Below are positions 18,925-34,020 of a stretch of DNA of 64,000 nt, piece after piece. The notes beneath the pieces are model-generated. The model had not been told where the DNA came from. It did not search any database and saw nothing but the letters and a program-made list of their open reading frames with translations. How positions within the stretch are numbered: the stretch's first letter is position 1; the number at the start of each line of letters is the position of its first letter. A program made the position numbers and the translations under genes. The DNA is from Amycolatopsis umgeniensis (GTDB taxonomy: Bacteria; Actinomycetota; Actinomycetes; Mycobacteriales; Pseudonocardiaceae): contig NZ_JACHMX010000001.1 of the NCBI RefSeq assembly GCF_014205155.1, positions 6,076,001 through 6,140,000 of the forward strand, written 5' to 3'.

Positions 18925-20657
18925 CCGTCCTTTCGGCGGCCACGACGCCGGCCCTGTTCGAGGCGACAGCAGCCGTGCTGCCGGACAGGCCGGCGGTGGC
19001 GATGGACACCACCACGCTCACCTACGCCGAGCTGAACGGCGAGGCCAACCGGCTCGCGCGGAAGCTCGTGGCACACGGGGTCGGCCCGGAACGGCTGGTC
19101 GCGCTGGCGATGCCGAGGTCGATCGAGTTCGTCATCGCGATCCTGGCCGTGCACAAGGCGGGCGCCGCGTACGTGCCCGTCGATCCGGACTATCCGGAGG
19201 AACGCAAGCGGCACATGCTGGACGACACGGCGGCGCACTGCCTGCTGTGCCTGCCGGGCCAGGACGTGGCCGGCGCGCCCGTCGTGCTGAGCGTGGAACG
19301 GGAGCCGGGCCTGTCCGAGCCGAACCTGGACGACCGGGAACGTCTCGGCCCGTTGCGTCCCGATCATCCCGCGTACGTCATCTACACCTCGGGCTCGACG
19401 GGGAAGCCGAAGGGCGTGCTGGTCACGCATCGCGGGATCCCGAACCTCGCCGACGATTACGTGCGCCGCCAGAACCTGGTGCCGGAGAGCAGGTTGCTGG
19501 CCTTCGCCTCGCCCAGCTTCGACGCCGCCGTCGCCGAGTTCTGGCCGATCTGGCAGGCCGGTGGCTGCCTGGTGCTGGCCTCCGCTCCGGATCTGGTCCC
19601 CGGTGAGCCGCTCGGCAAGCTGGTGCGAGACCAGGGCATCACCCACGTCACGCTGCCGCCGTCCGCGCTGGCGCCACTGGAGGAGTCCGGCGGCCTGCCC
19701 GCGGGGCTGACCCTCCTGGTCGCCGGCGAGGCGTGCCCGGCTCCGGTGGCGAAACGCTGGGCCATGGACCGCGTGATGATCAACGCCTACGGCCCGACGG
19801 AGGTCACCGTCGCGGTGACCGCGAGCGAGCCGCTGACCGGTGAGGACACCCCGCCGATCGGCAGGCCGATCACCGGTGTCCGCACCTACGTCCTGGACGA
19901 GCGGCTGCGGCCCGTCCCGGACGGGGATGTGGGCGAGCTGTACACGATGGGCCCCGGCCTCGCCCGCGGTTACCTCCGCAGGCCGGCCGCGACCGCGGAA
20001 CGGTTCCTGCCGGATCCGTTCGGCACGCCGGGCGGCCGCATGTACCGCACCGGGGACAGGGTGCGAAAGCGTTCGGACGGCCAGTACGTCTTCGTCGGCC
20101 GCGCCGACGACCAGCTGAAGGTGCGCGGCCACCGGATCGAGCCGGGCGAGGTCGAGGCCGCCCTGCTCTCGGTGGACGGCGTGGCCCAGGCGGTGGTGAC
20201 GGCGCACGACAACCGGCTGGTCGCCTACGTGGTCGGCACCGGCGGCGAGCGGGTGACGGCGGACGATCTCCTCCCGCCGTTGCGTGAGCGGATGCCTTCG
20301 TACCTGATACCCGATGTGGTCGTCAGCCTGCCGAGCCTGCCGGTCTCGCCGAACGGCAAGATCGACAGGGTCGCCCTGCCCACTCCTGAAGAGGAGCACG
20401 CCGGGCGCGCGGCGGCGGGGCGGGCACCGCTCACTCCCACGGAAATCATCCTCGCCGAGCTGTTCGCCGACGTGCTCGGCGTCAGCACTGTCGGCGTCGA
20501 GGACAGCTTCTTCGAGATCGGCGGCCATTCGCTGCTCGCGACCCGTTTGGTGAGCCGTATCCGCGAACGCCTGAAGATCCGGCTGAGAGTGCAGGCCTTC
20601 TTCGACGCGCCGACGGTGGCGCGACTCGCCAAGGTGCTCGACGGCGCACACACCTGA
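18921..20657 (+). CDS. bpsD: Stand-alone NRPS A-PCP didomain for tyrosine (BpsD)
   Basis: This 578-residue didomain has an adenylation domain at about 5-495 with core motifs YTSGSTGKPKG (A3), NAYGPTE (A5), YRTGD (A7) and the NGKID region (A10). A peptidyl-carrier domain follows at about 505-575, with phosphopantetheine serine 537 in FEIGGHSLLATR. It loads L-tyrosine for beta-hydroxylation by OxyD. There is no condensation domain, as in BpsD of balhimycin. Its presence places the cluster with the balhimycin/vancomycin route to beta-hydroxytyrosine rather than the teicoplanin type, which lacks this trio. I infer tyrosine specificity from context. Confidence 0.93.
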   Translation: MTVLSAATTPALFEATAAVLPDRPAVAMDTTTLTYAELNGEANRLARKLVAHGVGPERLVALAMPRSIEFVIAILAVHKAGAAYVPVDPDYPEERKRHMLDDTAAHCLLCLPGQDVAGAPVVLSVEREPGLSEPNLDDRERLGPLRPDHPAYVIYTSGSTGKPKGVLVTHRGIPNLADDYVRRQNLVPESRLLAFASPSFDAAVAEFWPIWQAGGCLVLASAPDLVPGEPLGKLVRDQGITHVTLPPSALAPLEESGGLPAGLTLLVAGEACPAPVAKRWAMDRVMINAYGPTEVTVAVTASEPLTGEDTPPIGRPITGVRTYVLDERLRPVPDGDVGELYTMGPGLARGYLRRPAATAERFLPDPFGTPGGRMYRTGDRVRKRSDGQYVFVGRADDQLKVRGHRIEPGEVEAALLSVDGVAQAVVTAHDNRLVAYVVGTGGERVTADDLLPPLRERMPSYLIPDVVVSLPSLPVSPNGKIDRVALPTPEEEHAGRAAAGRAPLTPTEIILAELFADVLGVSTVGVEDSFFEIGGHSLLATRLVSRIRERLKIRLRVQAFFDAPTVARLAKVLDGAHT

Positions 20658-20672
20658 CCTGGAGACACCTTC

Positions 20673-24108
<3,436 letters not shown>

Positions 24109-24146
24109 TCCGTTTGCCAACGGTGGTTCTTTCCCGAAGGAGGAAG

Positions 24147-25496
24147 GTGCTTCTCTCGCTTCCCGCGCCGATCGCCCCGATCGCCGCGCACAGTCTCCTG
24201 ATCTTCTTGCTCCAGGTCGGCTTGCTGCTTCTGCTCGCCGTGGTGTTCGGCAGGCTGGCCGCCCGGTTCGGGATGCCCGCGGTCGTCGGCGAACTGGTCG
24301 TCGGGGTGCTCCTCGGCCCGTCCCTGCTGGCGTGGGCCGCACCGGGGTTGCACGGCTGGTTGTTCCCCGCCGTCAGCGAGCAGTACCACCTGCTCGACGC
24401 GGTCGGCCAGATCGGTGTCATCCTGCTGGTCGGTTTCACCGGCATGCAGATGGACATGGGTCTGCTCCGCCGTCGGCGCGCCGCGGCCGCGGGAGTGGGT
24501 CTCGGCGGCCTGATCGTTCCACTCGGCCTGGGGATCGGCGCGGGTTACGTCCTGCCCAAGATGCTGATTCCCGAGGGCACGGACATCACCGTCTTCGCGC
24601 TCTTCCTCGGCGTGGCGTTGTGCGTCAGCGCCATCCCGGTCATCGCCAAGACCCTGATGGACATGAAACTGCTGCACCGCAACGTCGGACAGCTCACGCT
24701 CGCCGCCGGGGCGATCGAGGACGCGTTCGGCTGGTTCATGTTGTCCATCGTCAGCGCGATGGCGGTCACGGCGGTGTCGACCGGCGCGGTGCTCCTCTCG
24801 CTCGGCTACCTGCTCGGGGTCCTCGTCTTCGCGTTCACCATCGGCAGGCCACTGGTCCGGAGCGTGTTGCGCACCGCCGCCAAGTCCGAGGGCCCCGGTC
24901 TCACCGTCTCCGCCGCCGTCGTCCTGATACTCCTCGCCTCAGCGGGGACGCAAGCCCTCGGGCTGGAGGCGATCTTCGGTGCTTTCCTCTGCGGCATCCT
25001 GATCAGCACCGCGGGCAAGGTGGAACCGGCCAAGCTCGCGCCTCTGCGCACGGTGGTCCTGTCGGTCTTCGCGCCGATCTTCTTCGCCACGGCCGGGTTG
25101 CGCATGGATCTCACCGCGCTGATCCGCCCGCAGGTCCTCCTCACCGGGCTGGCGGTGCTCGCGCTGGCCATCATCGGCAAATTCGTCGGCGCGTACGCCG
25201 GCGCGCGGCTCAGCGGCCTGAACAAATGGGAGGGACTGGCGCTCGGCGCGGGACTGAACGCGCGCGGCGTCATCGAAATCGTGGTCGCGATGGTGGGCCT
25301 GCGGCTGGGCATCCTCAGCGTGGAGATCTACACGATCGTGATCCTCGTCGCGATCGTCACCTCGCTCATGGCACCGCCGATCCTGCGGTTCGCGATGAAG
25401 AGAGTGGAGCAGACCGCCGAGGAAGAGGTGCGGGAAACCGAGCACCGCGCGTGGACCACGCAAACGGCGAAAACCCAGCAGGAACAACCACTCTAG
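24147..25496 (+). CDS. Cation/proton antiporter of the CPA2 family
   Basis: This is a ~449-residue integral membrane protein of the KefB/NapA-like monovalent cation:H+ antiporter-2 family, with about 12 hydrophobic spans. ALGAGLNARGVIEIV is the family motif near the C-terminus, and GAIEDAFGW may hold the transport acid. A homologue (orf7) sits at the same position in balhimycin clusters; its role in the producer is not established and could be ion balance or self-protection. The start is uncertain: the GTG at 24147 has GAAGGAGG just upstream at close spacing, and a GTG at 24123 would add eight residues. It is not an ABC exporter. Confidence 0.82.
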   Translation: MLLSLPAPIAPIAAHSLLIFLLQVGLLLLLAVVFGRLAARFGMPAVVGELVVGVLLGPSLLAWAAPGLHGWLFPAVSEQYHLLDAVGQIGVILLVGFTGMQMDMGLLRRRRAAAAGVGLGGLIVPLGLGIGAGYVLPKMLIPEGTDITVFALFLGVALCVSAIPVIAKTLMDMKLLHRNVGQLTLAAGAIEDAFGWFMLSIVSAMAVTAVSTGAVLLSLGYLLGVLVFAFTIGRPLVRSVLRTAAKSEGPGLTVSAAVVLILLASAGTQALGLEAIFGAFLCGILISTAGKVEPAKLAPLRTVVLSVFAPIFFATAGLRMDLTALIRPQVLLTGLAVLALAIIGKFVGAYAGARLSGLNKWEGLALGAGLNARGVIEIVVAMVGLRLGILSVEIYTIVILVAIVTSLMAPPILRFAMKRVEQTAEEEVRETEHRAWTTQTAKTQQEQPL

Positions 25497-25853
25497 GCGA
25501 GGAGCAGGTCCACGTAACTCACGTGACCAGACCCGGAACTCACGTGACCAGACCCGTAACTCACGTGATTGGACGCCGCACTCAAGAGTTCCGCCTCTAA
25601 TCACGTGAGTTCCGGGTCTGATCACGCGAGTGCGGCGCCTGATCACGCGAGTCACGTCTTCGCCCTGACTGCGAACCGGCCCACCGGTCGCTGCGTGGGT
25701 GCGTTGCGAAAGTGGCTTTCGCGACATCGCCGAAGACCACGTCACCTTTACCGCTCAAGGGAATTGGACGGTCTGGACCGTCGAGATCACTCGAAGCTAC
25801 CTTCAACGACATGGCTTGAGCACCGCGCGGTGGTCATGACAAGGAGTCCTTTG
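25497..25853. repeat. evaA upstream region: CACGTGA repeats, hairpin half and possible activator site
   Basis: This 357-bp gap holds no gene. Bases 25517-25570 carry three direct copies of AACTCACGTGA at 20-21 bp spacing. Bases 25600-25652 carry inverted counterparts (ATCACGTGAGTT, ATCACGCGAGT), so the whole can fold as a large imperfect hairpin. At 25703-25731 there is one half of the CGAAAGTGGCTTTCG palindrome. A separate entry describes the possible regulator site nearer evaA. Confidence 0.8.
25741..25782 (+). promoter_or_regulatory. Possible Bbr/StrR-type activator site upstream of evaA
   Basis: GTCACC (25741-25746), 17 bp, then TTGGAC (25764-25769) resembles the inverted half-site pattern GTCCAA-N17-TTGGAC I recall for Bbr of balhimycin, which binds upstream of the equivalent dvaA; the left half has three mismatches. 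Overlapping it is a perfect palindrome, GACGGTC-TG-GACCGTC (25767-25782). The position about 70-110 bp before the evaA start suits an activator or operator. No regulator gene is in this window. Confidence 0.4.
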
Positions 25854-27305
25854 ATGCTGCCCTGTCTCGTCCCGCGAAACGCGGTGCGTCGCCGCGACGA
25901 CCGTGACCACACCGACCGGATCGCCCTGTCGGCCGCGACCACCGACGGGGTGCACCTGCGGACCGAGGACGTGCGCGCCTGGATCGCGGAACGTCGTGAG
26001 GCCAACGCTTTCCACGTCGAGCGCATCCCGTTCGCGGAGATGGACCAGTGGTGGTTCGAGGGAGCCACCGGCAATCTCGTGCACCGCAGCGGACGGTTCT
26101 TCGCGATCGAGGGCCTGCACGTGGTCGAGCACGACGGCCCCCACGGCGACGGTCCCTACCGTGAATGGCAGCAGCCGGTCATCAAACAGCCCGAAGTGGG
26201 CATTCTCGGCATCCTGGCCAAGGAATTCAACGGCGTCCTGCATTTCCTGATGCAGGCCAAAATGGAGCCAGGGAACCCCAATCTGGTGCAGCTCTCGCCG
26301 ACGGTGCAGGCCACCCGCAGCAATTACACCAAGGCGCACGGCGGCACGAACGTCAAACTGATCGAGTACTTCGCCCCGCCCGACCCCGAACGGGTCATCG
26401 TCGACGTTCTCCAAGCGGAGCAAGGGTCTTGGTTCTTCCGCAAGTCCAATCGCAACATGATCGTCGAGACCGTCGACGACGTGCCGCAAGAGGACGACTT
26501 CTGTTGGCTCACCCTCGGCCAGATCGCGGAGCTGATGCACGAGGACGAGACGATCAACATGAACGCCAGGAGCGTCCTGTCGTGTTTGCCTTACCACGAC
26601 ACGGCTCCCGGCGCGTTGTTCTCCGACGTCCAGCTCCTTTCGTGGTTCACGAACGAACGCTCACGCCATGACGTGCGCGCCCATCGCATCCCGCTCAAGG
26701 ACGTGGGCGGCTGGAAACAGGGCGTCGAAGCGATCGAGCACGAGGACGGCCGGTTCTTCAACGTCCGCGCTGTCGCTGTGAAGGGCAGCAACCGCGAGAA
26801 GATCAGCTGGACTCAGCCGTTGCTCGAATCCGTCGGCGAGGGTGTCGTCGCGTTCCTCATGCGCGAGATCGAGGGTGTGCCGCATGTCCTGGTGCACGCC
26901 CGCGCCGACGCCGGTTTCCTCGACACCGTCGAGTTGGCGCCGACGGTCCAGCGCACGCCCCTCAACTACGCGCACCTGCCCGCGGAGAACCGGCCGCCGT
27001 TCCTCGACTTCGTCCAGGACGCGCCCCGGTCGCGGATCCGCTACGAGGCCGTCCATTCCGAGGAAGGCGGCCGCTTCCTCAACGCCAGGGCCCGGTATCT
27101 TGTGGTCGACGCGGACGGCACGATCGATCCGCCGCCCGGCTTCGCCTGGGTCACCCCGGCGCAGCTCACCGCGCTCACCCGGCACGGGCACTACGTCAGC
27201 GTCGAGGCCCGCACTCTTCTCGCCTGTATCAACGCCGCGGTGGCACAGCCGCGGGGAACCGCCGCCCTCGATTCCCTCTCAGTTCACGGAAAGGCTCGCG
27301 CATGA
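25854..27305 (+). CDS. evaA: dTDP-4-keto-6-deoxyhexose 2,3-dehydratase
   Basis: This is a 483-residue protein of the NDP-hexose 2,3-dehydratase family, built as an internal duplication. The two halves carry matching blocks: [16 protein letters not shown] with [11 protein letters not shown], and [16 protein letters not shown] with [11 protein letters not shown]. It removes the C-2 hydroxyl of dTDP-4-keto-6-deoxyglucose, the entry step to 2,6-dideoxy amino sugars such as vancosamine, epivancosamine and ristosamine. The start at 25854 is preferred because AAGGAG lies 7 nt upstream; an in-frame ATG at 25836 is possible. The stop overlaps evaB (ATGA). Confidence 0.92.
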   Translation: MLPCLVPRNAVRRRDDRDHTDRIALSAATTDGVHLRTEDVRAWIAERREANAFHVERIPFAEMDQWWFEGATGNLVHRSGRFFAIEGLHVVEHDGPHGDGPYREWQQPVIKQPEVGILGILAKEFNGVLHFLMQAKMEPGNPNLVQLSPTVQATRSNYTKAHGGTNVKLIEYFAPPDPERVIVDVLQAEQGSWFFRKSNRNMIVETVDDVPQEDDFCWLTLGQIAELMHEDETINMNARSVLSCLPYHDTAPGALFSDVQLLSWFTNERSRHDVRAHRIPLKDVGGWKQGVEAIEHEDGRFFNVRAVAVKGSNREKISWTQPLLESVGEGVVAFLMREIEGVPHVLVHARADAGFLDTVELAPTVQRTPLNYAHLPAENRPPFLDFVQDAPRSRIRYEAVHSEEGGRFLNARARYLVVDADGTIDPPPGFAWVTPAQLTALTRHGHYVSVEARTLLACINAAVAQPRGTAALDSLSVHGKARA

Positions 27306-28411
27306 CCACGCGTGTATGGGATTACCAGGCCGAATACCAGAACGAGCGGCTCGACCTGCTGAACGCGGTCGAGACGGTCTTCGATTCTGGACAGCTCGTA
27401 CTCGGCGCCAGTGTGCGCGGTTTCGAGTCGGAATTCGCCGCGTACCACGGGGTCTCGCATTGTGTCGGTCTCGACAACGGGACGAACGCGATCAAGATCG
27501 GCCTGCAGGCGCTGGGGATCGGTCCGGGCGACGAGGTGATCACGGTGTCGAACACCGCGGCCCCGACCGTGGTCGCGATCGACGGCACGGGCGCCACCCC
27601 GGTCTTCGTCGACGTCCGCGAAGACGATTTCCTGATGGACACCGGTCAGGTCGAGGCGGCGATCACCGAACGCACCAAATGCCTGCTGCCCGTCCACCTG
27701 TACGGGCAGTGCGTGGACATGGCCCCGCTCAAGGAACTCGCCGCGAAGCACGGTCTGTCCATTTTGGAGGATTGCGCCCAGGCGCACGGGGCGAAGCAGA
27801 ACGGCGTGATCGCCGGCTCGACCGGTGACGCGGCCGCGTTCTCGTTCTACCCGACCAAGGTGCTCGGCGCGTACGGCGACGGCGGCGCGACCATCACGTC
27901 CGACGAAGCAGTGGAGCGCAAGCTGCGGCGGCTGCGGTACTACGGCATGGACACGCAGTACTACACCTTGGAGACGCCTGCCCACAACAGCAGGTTGGAC
28001 GAGGTCCAGGCCGAGATCCTGCGGCGCAAGCTCAAGCGGCTCGACACGTACACGGCCGCCCGCCGGGCCATCGCCGAGCGCTATGCCGAGGGTCTCGGCG
28101 ACACCGAACTGAAGCTTCCCCGGACCGTGCCCGGCAATGAGCACGTCTACTACGTGTACGTGGTGCGGCACCCGCGGCGTGACGACATCCTCGAGCGGCT
28201 CAAGGCGTACGACATCCACCTCAACATCAGCTACCCGTGGCCGGTGCACACCATGACCGGGTTCGCCCACCTCGGCTACGAGACGGGTTCGCTCCCGGTC
28301 ACCGAGAAACTGGCCACCGAGATCTTCTCGCTGCCGATGTACCCGGCGCTCGACCCGGACGTCCAGGACAAGGTCATCCACGCGGTCCGCGAAGTGCTGT
28401 CCTCCCTCTGA
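27302..28411 (+). CDS. evaB: dTDP-3,4-diketo-2,6-dideoxyhexose 3-aminotransferase
   Basis: This 369-residue sugar aminotransferase of the DegT/DnrJ/EryC1 family installs the C-3 amino group after EvaA. The PLP lysine is K186 in [15 protein letters not shown], and [10 protein letters not shown] (aspartate 157) forms the PLP pocket. It is translationally coupled to evaA by a 4-bp overlap. The same enzyme type serves vancosamine, epivancosamine and ristosamine, so it does not fix the final sugar. Confidence 0.93.
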   Translation: MTTRVWDYQAEYQNERLDLLNAVETVFDSGQLVLGASVRGFESEFAAYHGVSHCVGLDNGTNAIKIGLQALGIGPGDEVITVSNTAAPTVVAIDGTGATPVFVDVREDDFLMDTGQVEAAITERTKCLLPVHLYGQCVDMAPLKELAAKHGLSILEDCAQAHGAKQNGVIAGSTGDAAAFSFYPTKVLGAYGDGGATITSDEAVERKLRRLRYYGMDTQYYTLETPAHNSRLDEVQAEILRRKLKRLDTYTAARRAIAERYAEGLGDTELKLPRTVPGNEHVYYVYVVRHPRRDDILERLKAYDIHLNISYPWPVHTMTGFAHLGYETGSLPVTEKLATEIFSLPMYPALDPDVQDKVIHAVREVLSSL

Positions 28412-28435
28412 CCAGATCGATCACAGGAGCAAGCC

Positions 28436-29053
28436 GTGCAAGCACGCAAACTCGCCGTCGAAGGCGCGATCGAGTTCACCCCTCGCGTCTTCCCCGACGA
28501 CAGGGGCATGTTCCTCTCGCCGTACCAGGAAGAGGCTTTCGTCGAGGCCAACGGCGCCCCGCTTTTCCGGGTGGCGCAGACGAACCACAGCGTGTCCAAG
28601 CGCGGTGTCCTGCGAGGCGTCCACTACACCGTGACACCGCCGGGTGTCGCGAAGTACGTCTACTGCGCGCGCGGCAGTGCCTTGGACATCGTGGTCGACA
28701 TCCGGGTCGGCTCGCCCACGTTCGGCAAGACCGACGTGGTCCTGATGGATCAGCGGGACCACCGGACGATGTACTTCCCCGTCGGGCTCGGCCACGCGTT
28801 CGTGGCGCTCGAGGACGACACCGTCATGTCCTACATGATCTCCGGAACCTATGTGCCGCAGAACGAACTCGCCCTTTCGGTGCTGGATCCCGCGCTGGGC
28901 CTGTCCTTGGACATCGGTGCGGAGCCGATCCTGTCCGAGCGGGACCGGACGGCGATCACCCTCGCCGAAGCGAAGGAGCGGGGGCTCCTGCCGGACTACG
29001 CCACCAGCCGGGAACTCGAGCGGCGGCTGACCGAAGCCCCCGTCACGGCCTGA
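28436..29053 (+). CDS. evaD: dTDP-4-ketohexose 5-epimerase (RmlC family)
   Basis: This 205-residue cupin-fold epimerase of the RmlC family inverts C-5 (and in some members C-3) to give the L-configured 4-keto amino sugar. FRVAQTNHSVSKRGVLRGVHYT contains the catalytic histidine of the HxxS/GxxRGxH region, and MYFPVGLGHAFVALEDDT the second conserved block. The GTG at 28436 has CAGGAG upstream. Its place after evaB follows the vancosamine-type order A-B-D. The next step, 4-ketoreduction, should be by EvaE, but a different reductase type follows here. Confidence 0.9.
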   Translation: MQARKLAVEGAIEFTPRVFPDDRGMFLSPYQEEAFVEANGAPLFRVAQTNHSVSKRGVLRGVHYTVTPPGVAKYVYCARGSALDIVVDIRVGSPTFGKTDVVLMDQRDHRTMYFPVGLGHAFVALEDDTVMSYMISGTYVPQNELALSVLDPALGLSLDIGAEPILSERDRTAITLAEAKERGLLPDYATSRELERRLTEAPVTA

Positions 29054-29078
29054 CAACGCCATGATCGAGGAGATGAAT

Positions 29079-29864
29079 GTGGACAACGGGCGTGGGGACG
29101 ATCCTGTCGCCGCCCTGCTCGGTGCCGGTGTCGTCGTCACCGGCGCCGGCCGGGGCATCGGCGCCGCGCTGGCGAGGAGGTTCGCCGAAGCGGGCGCCCG
29201 GGTGGTGGTCAACGACCGGCATCCCGACCGGGCCGCGGCGGTCGCCGCCGAGATCGGCGGGCTGGCGTTGCCCGGCAACGCCTCCGATCGCCTGGTACCC
29301 GCGGCCCGCGAACTGCTGGGCGGGGCCGTGGACGTCTACTGCGCCAACGCAGGCGTCCTGCGCACCGGCGGCCCCGAGGCCTCCGACGACGACTGGGCCA
29401 CGTCCTGGGACGTCAATGTCATGGCCCATGTCCAAGCCGCCCGTGACCTGCTGCCCGACTGGCTGGACCGCGGCCGGGGCCGGTTCGTTTCGGTGGCCTC
29501 GTCGGCGGCTTTGCTCACGCTGATCGGATCCGCGCCGTACGCGGTCTCCAAACACGCGTCGCTCGCGTTCGCCGAATGGATGTCGGTGACGTACCGGCAC
29601 CTCGGCGTCCACGTGCACGCGATCTGCCCGCGTGCCGTGCGTACCGAAGCCTACGAGGCGGAACTCGAATCCACTGAGCTGCAATTGCTTTCGACCGCCA
29701 TCGGTCCCGAGAAGGTGGCGGACGCGCTGTTCGAGAGCATCGCGGCGGACCGGTTCCTGGTCCTCCCGCATCCCGAGGTCGCCGAGCACGCGGCCCAGCG
29801 CGTCACCGATCGCGAACGCTGGCTCAGCGACATCAACAGGATGCAAACAAGTACCTCGCGCTGA
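29079..29864 (+). CDS. Classical short-chain dehydrogenase/reductase, candidate 4-ketoreductase
   Basis: This 261-residue Rossmann protein has TGAGRGIG at 21-28, a CANAG block, catalytic Ser in SSAALL, and YAVSK. That is the classical SDR layout. Vancosamine and epivancosamine pathways use EvaE, an extended NAD-epimerase/RmlD-like reductase, at this point. Here a classical SDR follows evaD by 25 bp and could reduce the C-4 ketone with its own stereochemistry, or it could be unrelated. GAGGAG (29067-29072) favours the GTG start at 29079 over the ATG at 29061. I do not know a close homologue in other glycopeptide clusters. Confidence 0.8.
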   Translation: MDNGRGDDPVAALLGAGVVVTGAGRGIGAALARRFAEAGARVVVNDRHPDRAAAVAAEIGGLALPGNASDRLVPAARELLGGAVDVYCANAGVLRTGGPEASDDDWATSWDVNVMAHVQAARDLLPDWLDRGRGRFVSVASSAALLTLIGSAPYAVSKHASLAFAEWMSVTYRHLGVHVHAICPRAVRTEAYEAELESTELQLLSTAIGPEKVADALFESIAADRFLVLPHPEVAEHAAQRVTDRERWLSDINRMQTSTSR

Positions 29865-29955
29865 AAGCTTTCCGGCCTTGGACGCTGTTGACCACCGAGA
29901 TCGGCGAAGCCTAATTTCGAGAATGTTCACTTCAGTTCCGCGAAAGGTGAGATCA

Positions 29956-30024
29956 ATGCTCGCTGCGCAGTTCAAGCAGCTGCTCCGAAGCAAGCTCAGA
30001 ACATGGGGGTGGATGTACCGATGA
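29956..30024 (+). CDS. Possible 22-codon leader peptide overlapping dpgA
   Basis: A short ORF (22 residues; 33 if begun at the ATG at 29923) is rich in Lys, Arg and Leu and ends in TWGWMYR. It stops at 30022-30024, inside the dpgA start region and overlapping an internal ATG at 30021. AAAGGTGAG lies upstream. Since dpgA has no strong ribosome site of its own, coupling through this leader is possible, but chance is not excluded. Confidence 0.35.
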   Translation: MLAAQFKQLLRSKLRTWGWMYR

Positions 30025-31114
30025 CCGCCATTGCCGAACCCGCCGAAGACCTTTCCGTTTTCACCGGGCTGACCGAAATAACCCGGTTCGCCGGGGTGGG
30101 GACAGCGGTTTCCGCGTCGTCCTACTCGCAATCCGAGCTCCTCGAAATCCTCGACATCGAGGATCCCAAGATCCGGTCGATCTTCCTGAACAGCGCGATC
30201 GACCGGCGCTTCCTCACACTTCCGCCGGAGGGTCCCGGCGGGGAGCGAGTCTCGGAACCGCAGGGCGATCTGCTGGACAAGCACAAGAAGATCGCGGTCG
30301 ACATGGGATGCCGGGCGCTCGAGGCCTGCCTGAAATCGGCGGGGGCCACACTTTCGGACCTGCGTCACCTGTGCTGCGTCACCTCGACTGGTTTCCTGAC
30401 CCCCGGCCTGAGCGCGCTGATCATCCGCGAGATGGGCATCGACCCGCATTGCAGCCGTTCGGACATCGTGGGCATGGGCTGCAACGCGGGCCTGAACGCG
30501 CTCAACGTGGTCTCGGGCTGGTCCGCGGCACATCCGGGCGAGCTCGGCGTCGTTCTGTGCAGCGAAGCCTGTTCCGCCGCGTACGCCCTCGACGGCACCA
30601 TGCGGACCGCGGTGGTCAACAGCCTCTTCGGCGACGGATCGGCGGCCCTCGCCGTCATTTCCGGTGACGGCCGGGTGCCCGGCCCCCGGGTCCTGAAGTT
30701 CGCGAGCTACATCATCACCGACGCGGTCGAAGCGATGCGCTACGACTGGGATCGCGAGCAGGACCGGTTCAGCTTCTTCCTCGACCCGCAGATTCCCTAC
30801 GTGGTCGGCGCGCACGCCGAGATCGTGATCGACAGGCTTCTGTCGGGTACGGGCCTGCGCCGCAGCGACATCGCCCAGTGGCTGGTGCATTCCGGCGGCA
30901 AGAAGGTCGTCGACGCCGTTGTCGTCAATCTCGGCCTGAGCCGGTACGACGTCCGCCACACCACCGGTGTGCTCCGTGACTACGGGAACCTCTCCAGCGG
31001 CTCCTTCCTCTTCTCCTACGAGCGTCTCGCCGACGAGGACGTGGCCCGTCCCGGTGAGTACGGCGTGCTCATGACCATGGGGCCCGGCTCCACGATCGAA
31101 ATGGCGCTTATCCA

Positions 31115-31121
<7 letters not shown>
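30003..31121 (+). CDS. dpgA: Type III polyketide synthase DpgA
   Basis: This 372-residue chalcone-synthase-fold enzyme condenses four malonyl-CoA to 3,5-dihydroxyphenylacetyl-CoA. The active-site cysteine is Cys160 in GMGCNAGLNA, the residue number reported for DpgA when translation starts at MGVDV; this and the known N-terminus support the ATG at 30003. The later ATG at 30021 has no better ribosome site. WLVHSGG carries the catalytic histidine, and the C-terminus GPGSTIEMAL is the family GxGST block. It is the first gene of the coupled dpgABCD operon. Confidence 0.95.
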
Positions 31122-33794
<2,673 letters not shown>

Positions 33795-34020
33795 ATTCCC
33801 GGCGGTCGGCGACAAAAGAAGTTGGACAGGGCTTTTTCCATTGTTTTGAGTGAGGGATGGTGGGAGATTTTCGGTGTAAGAGACATCACCGAAAAACTCC
33901 TCGCTGAGTAGAGCCGGGCTTTTCCGAGCCTGTTTCGTCGTTCACCCGAGACCGCCGGCCGGGCCGGGAAATCCCGGCTTTCCCTTCGCCCGGTGCCGGC
34001 AGAAACCCTGGATATCCTTG
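33795..34020. terminator. dpgD terminator and spacer before DAHP synthase
   Basis: The 226-bp gap contains the perfect inverted repeat TTTTCGGTG / CACCGAAAA (33868-33876 and 33887-33895). T-rich and A-rich flanks suit a rho-independent terminator. A second short stem, GCCGGGA / TCCCGGC, lies at 33963-33978. No ORF is convincing. The DAHP synthase probably has its own promoter here. Confidence 0.7.
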
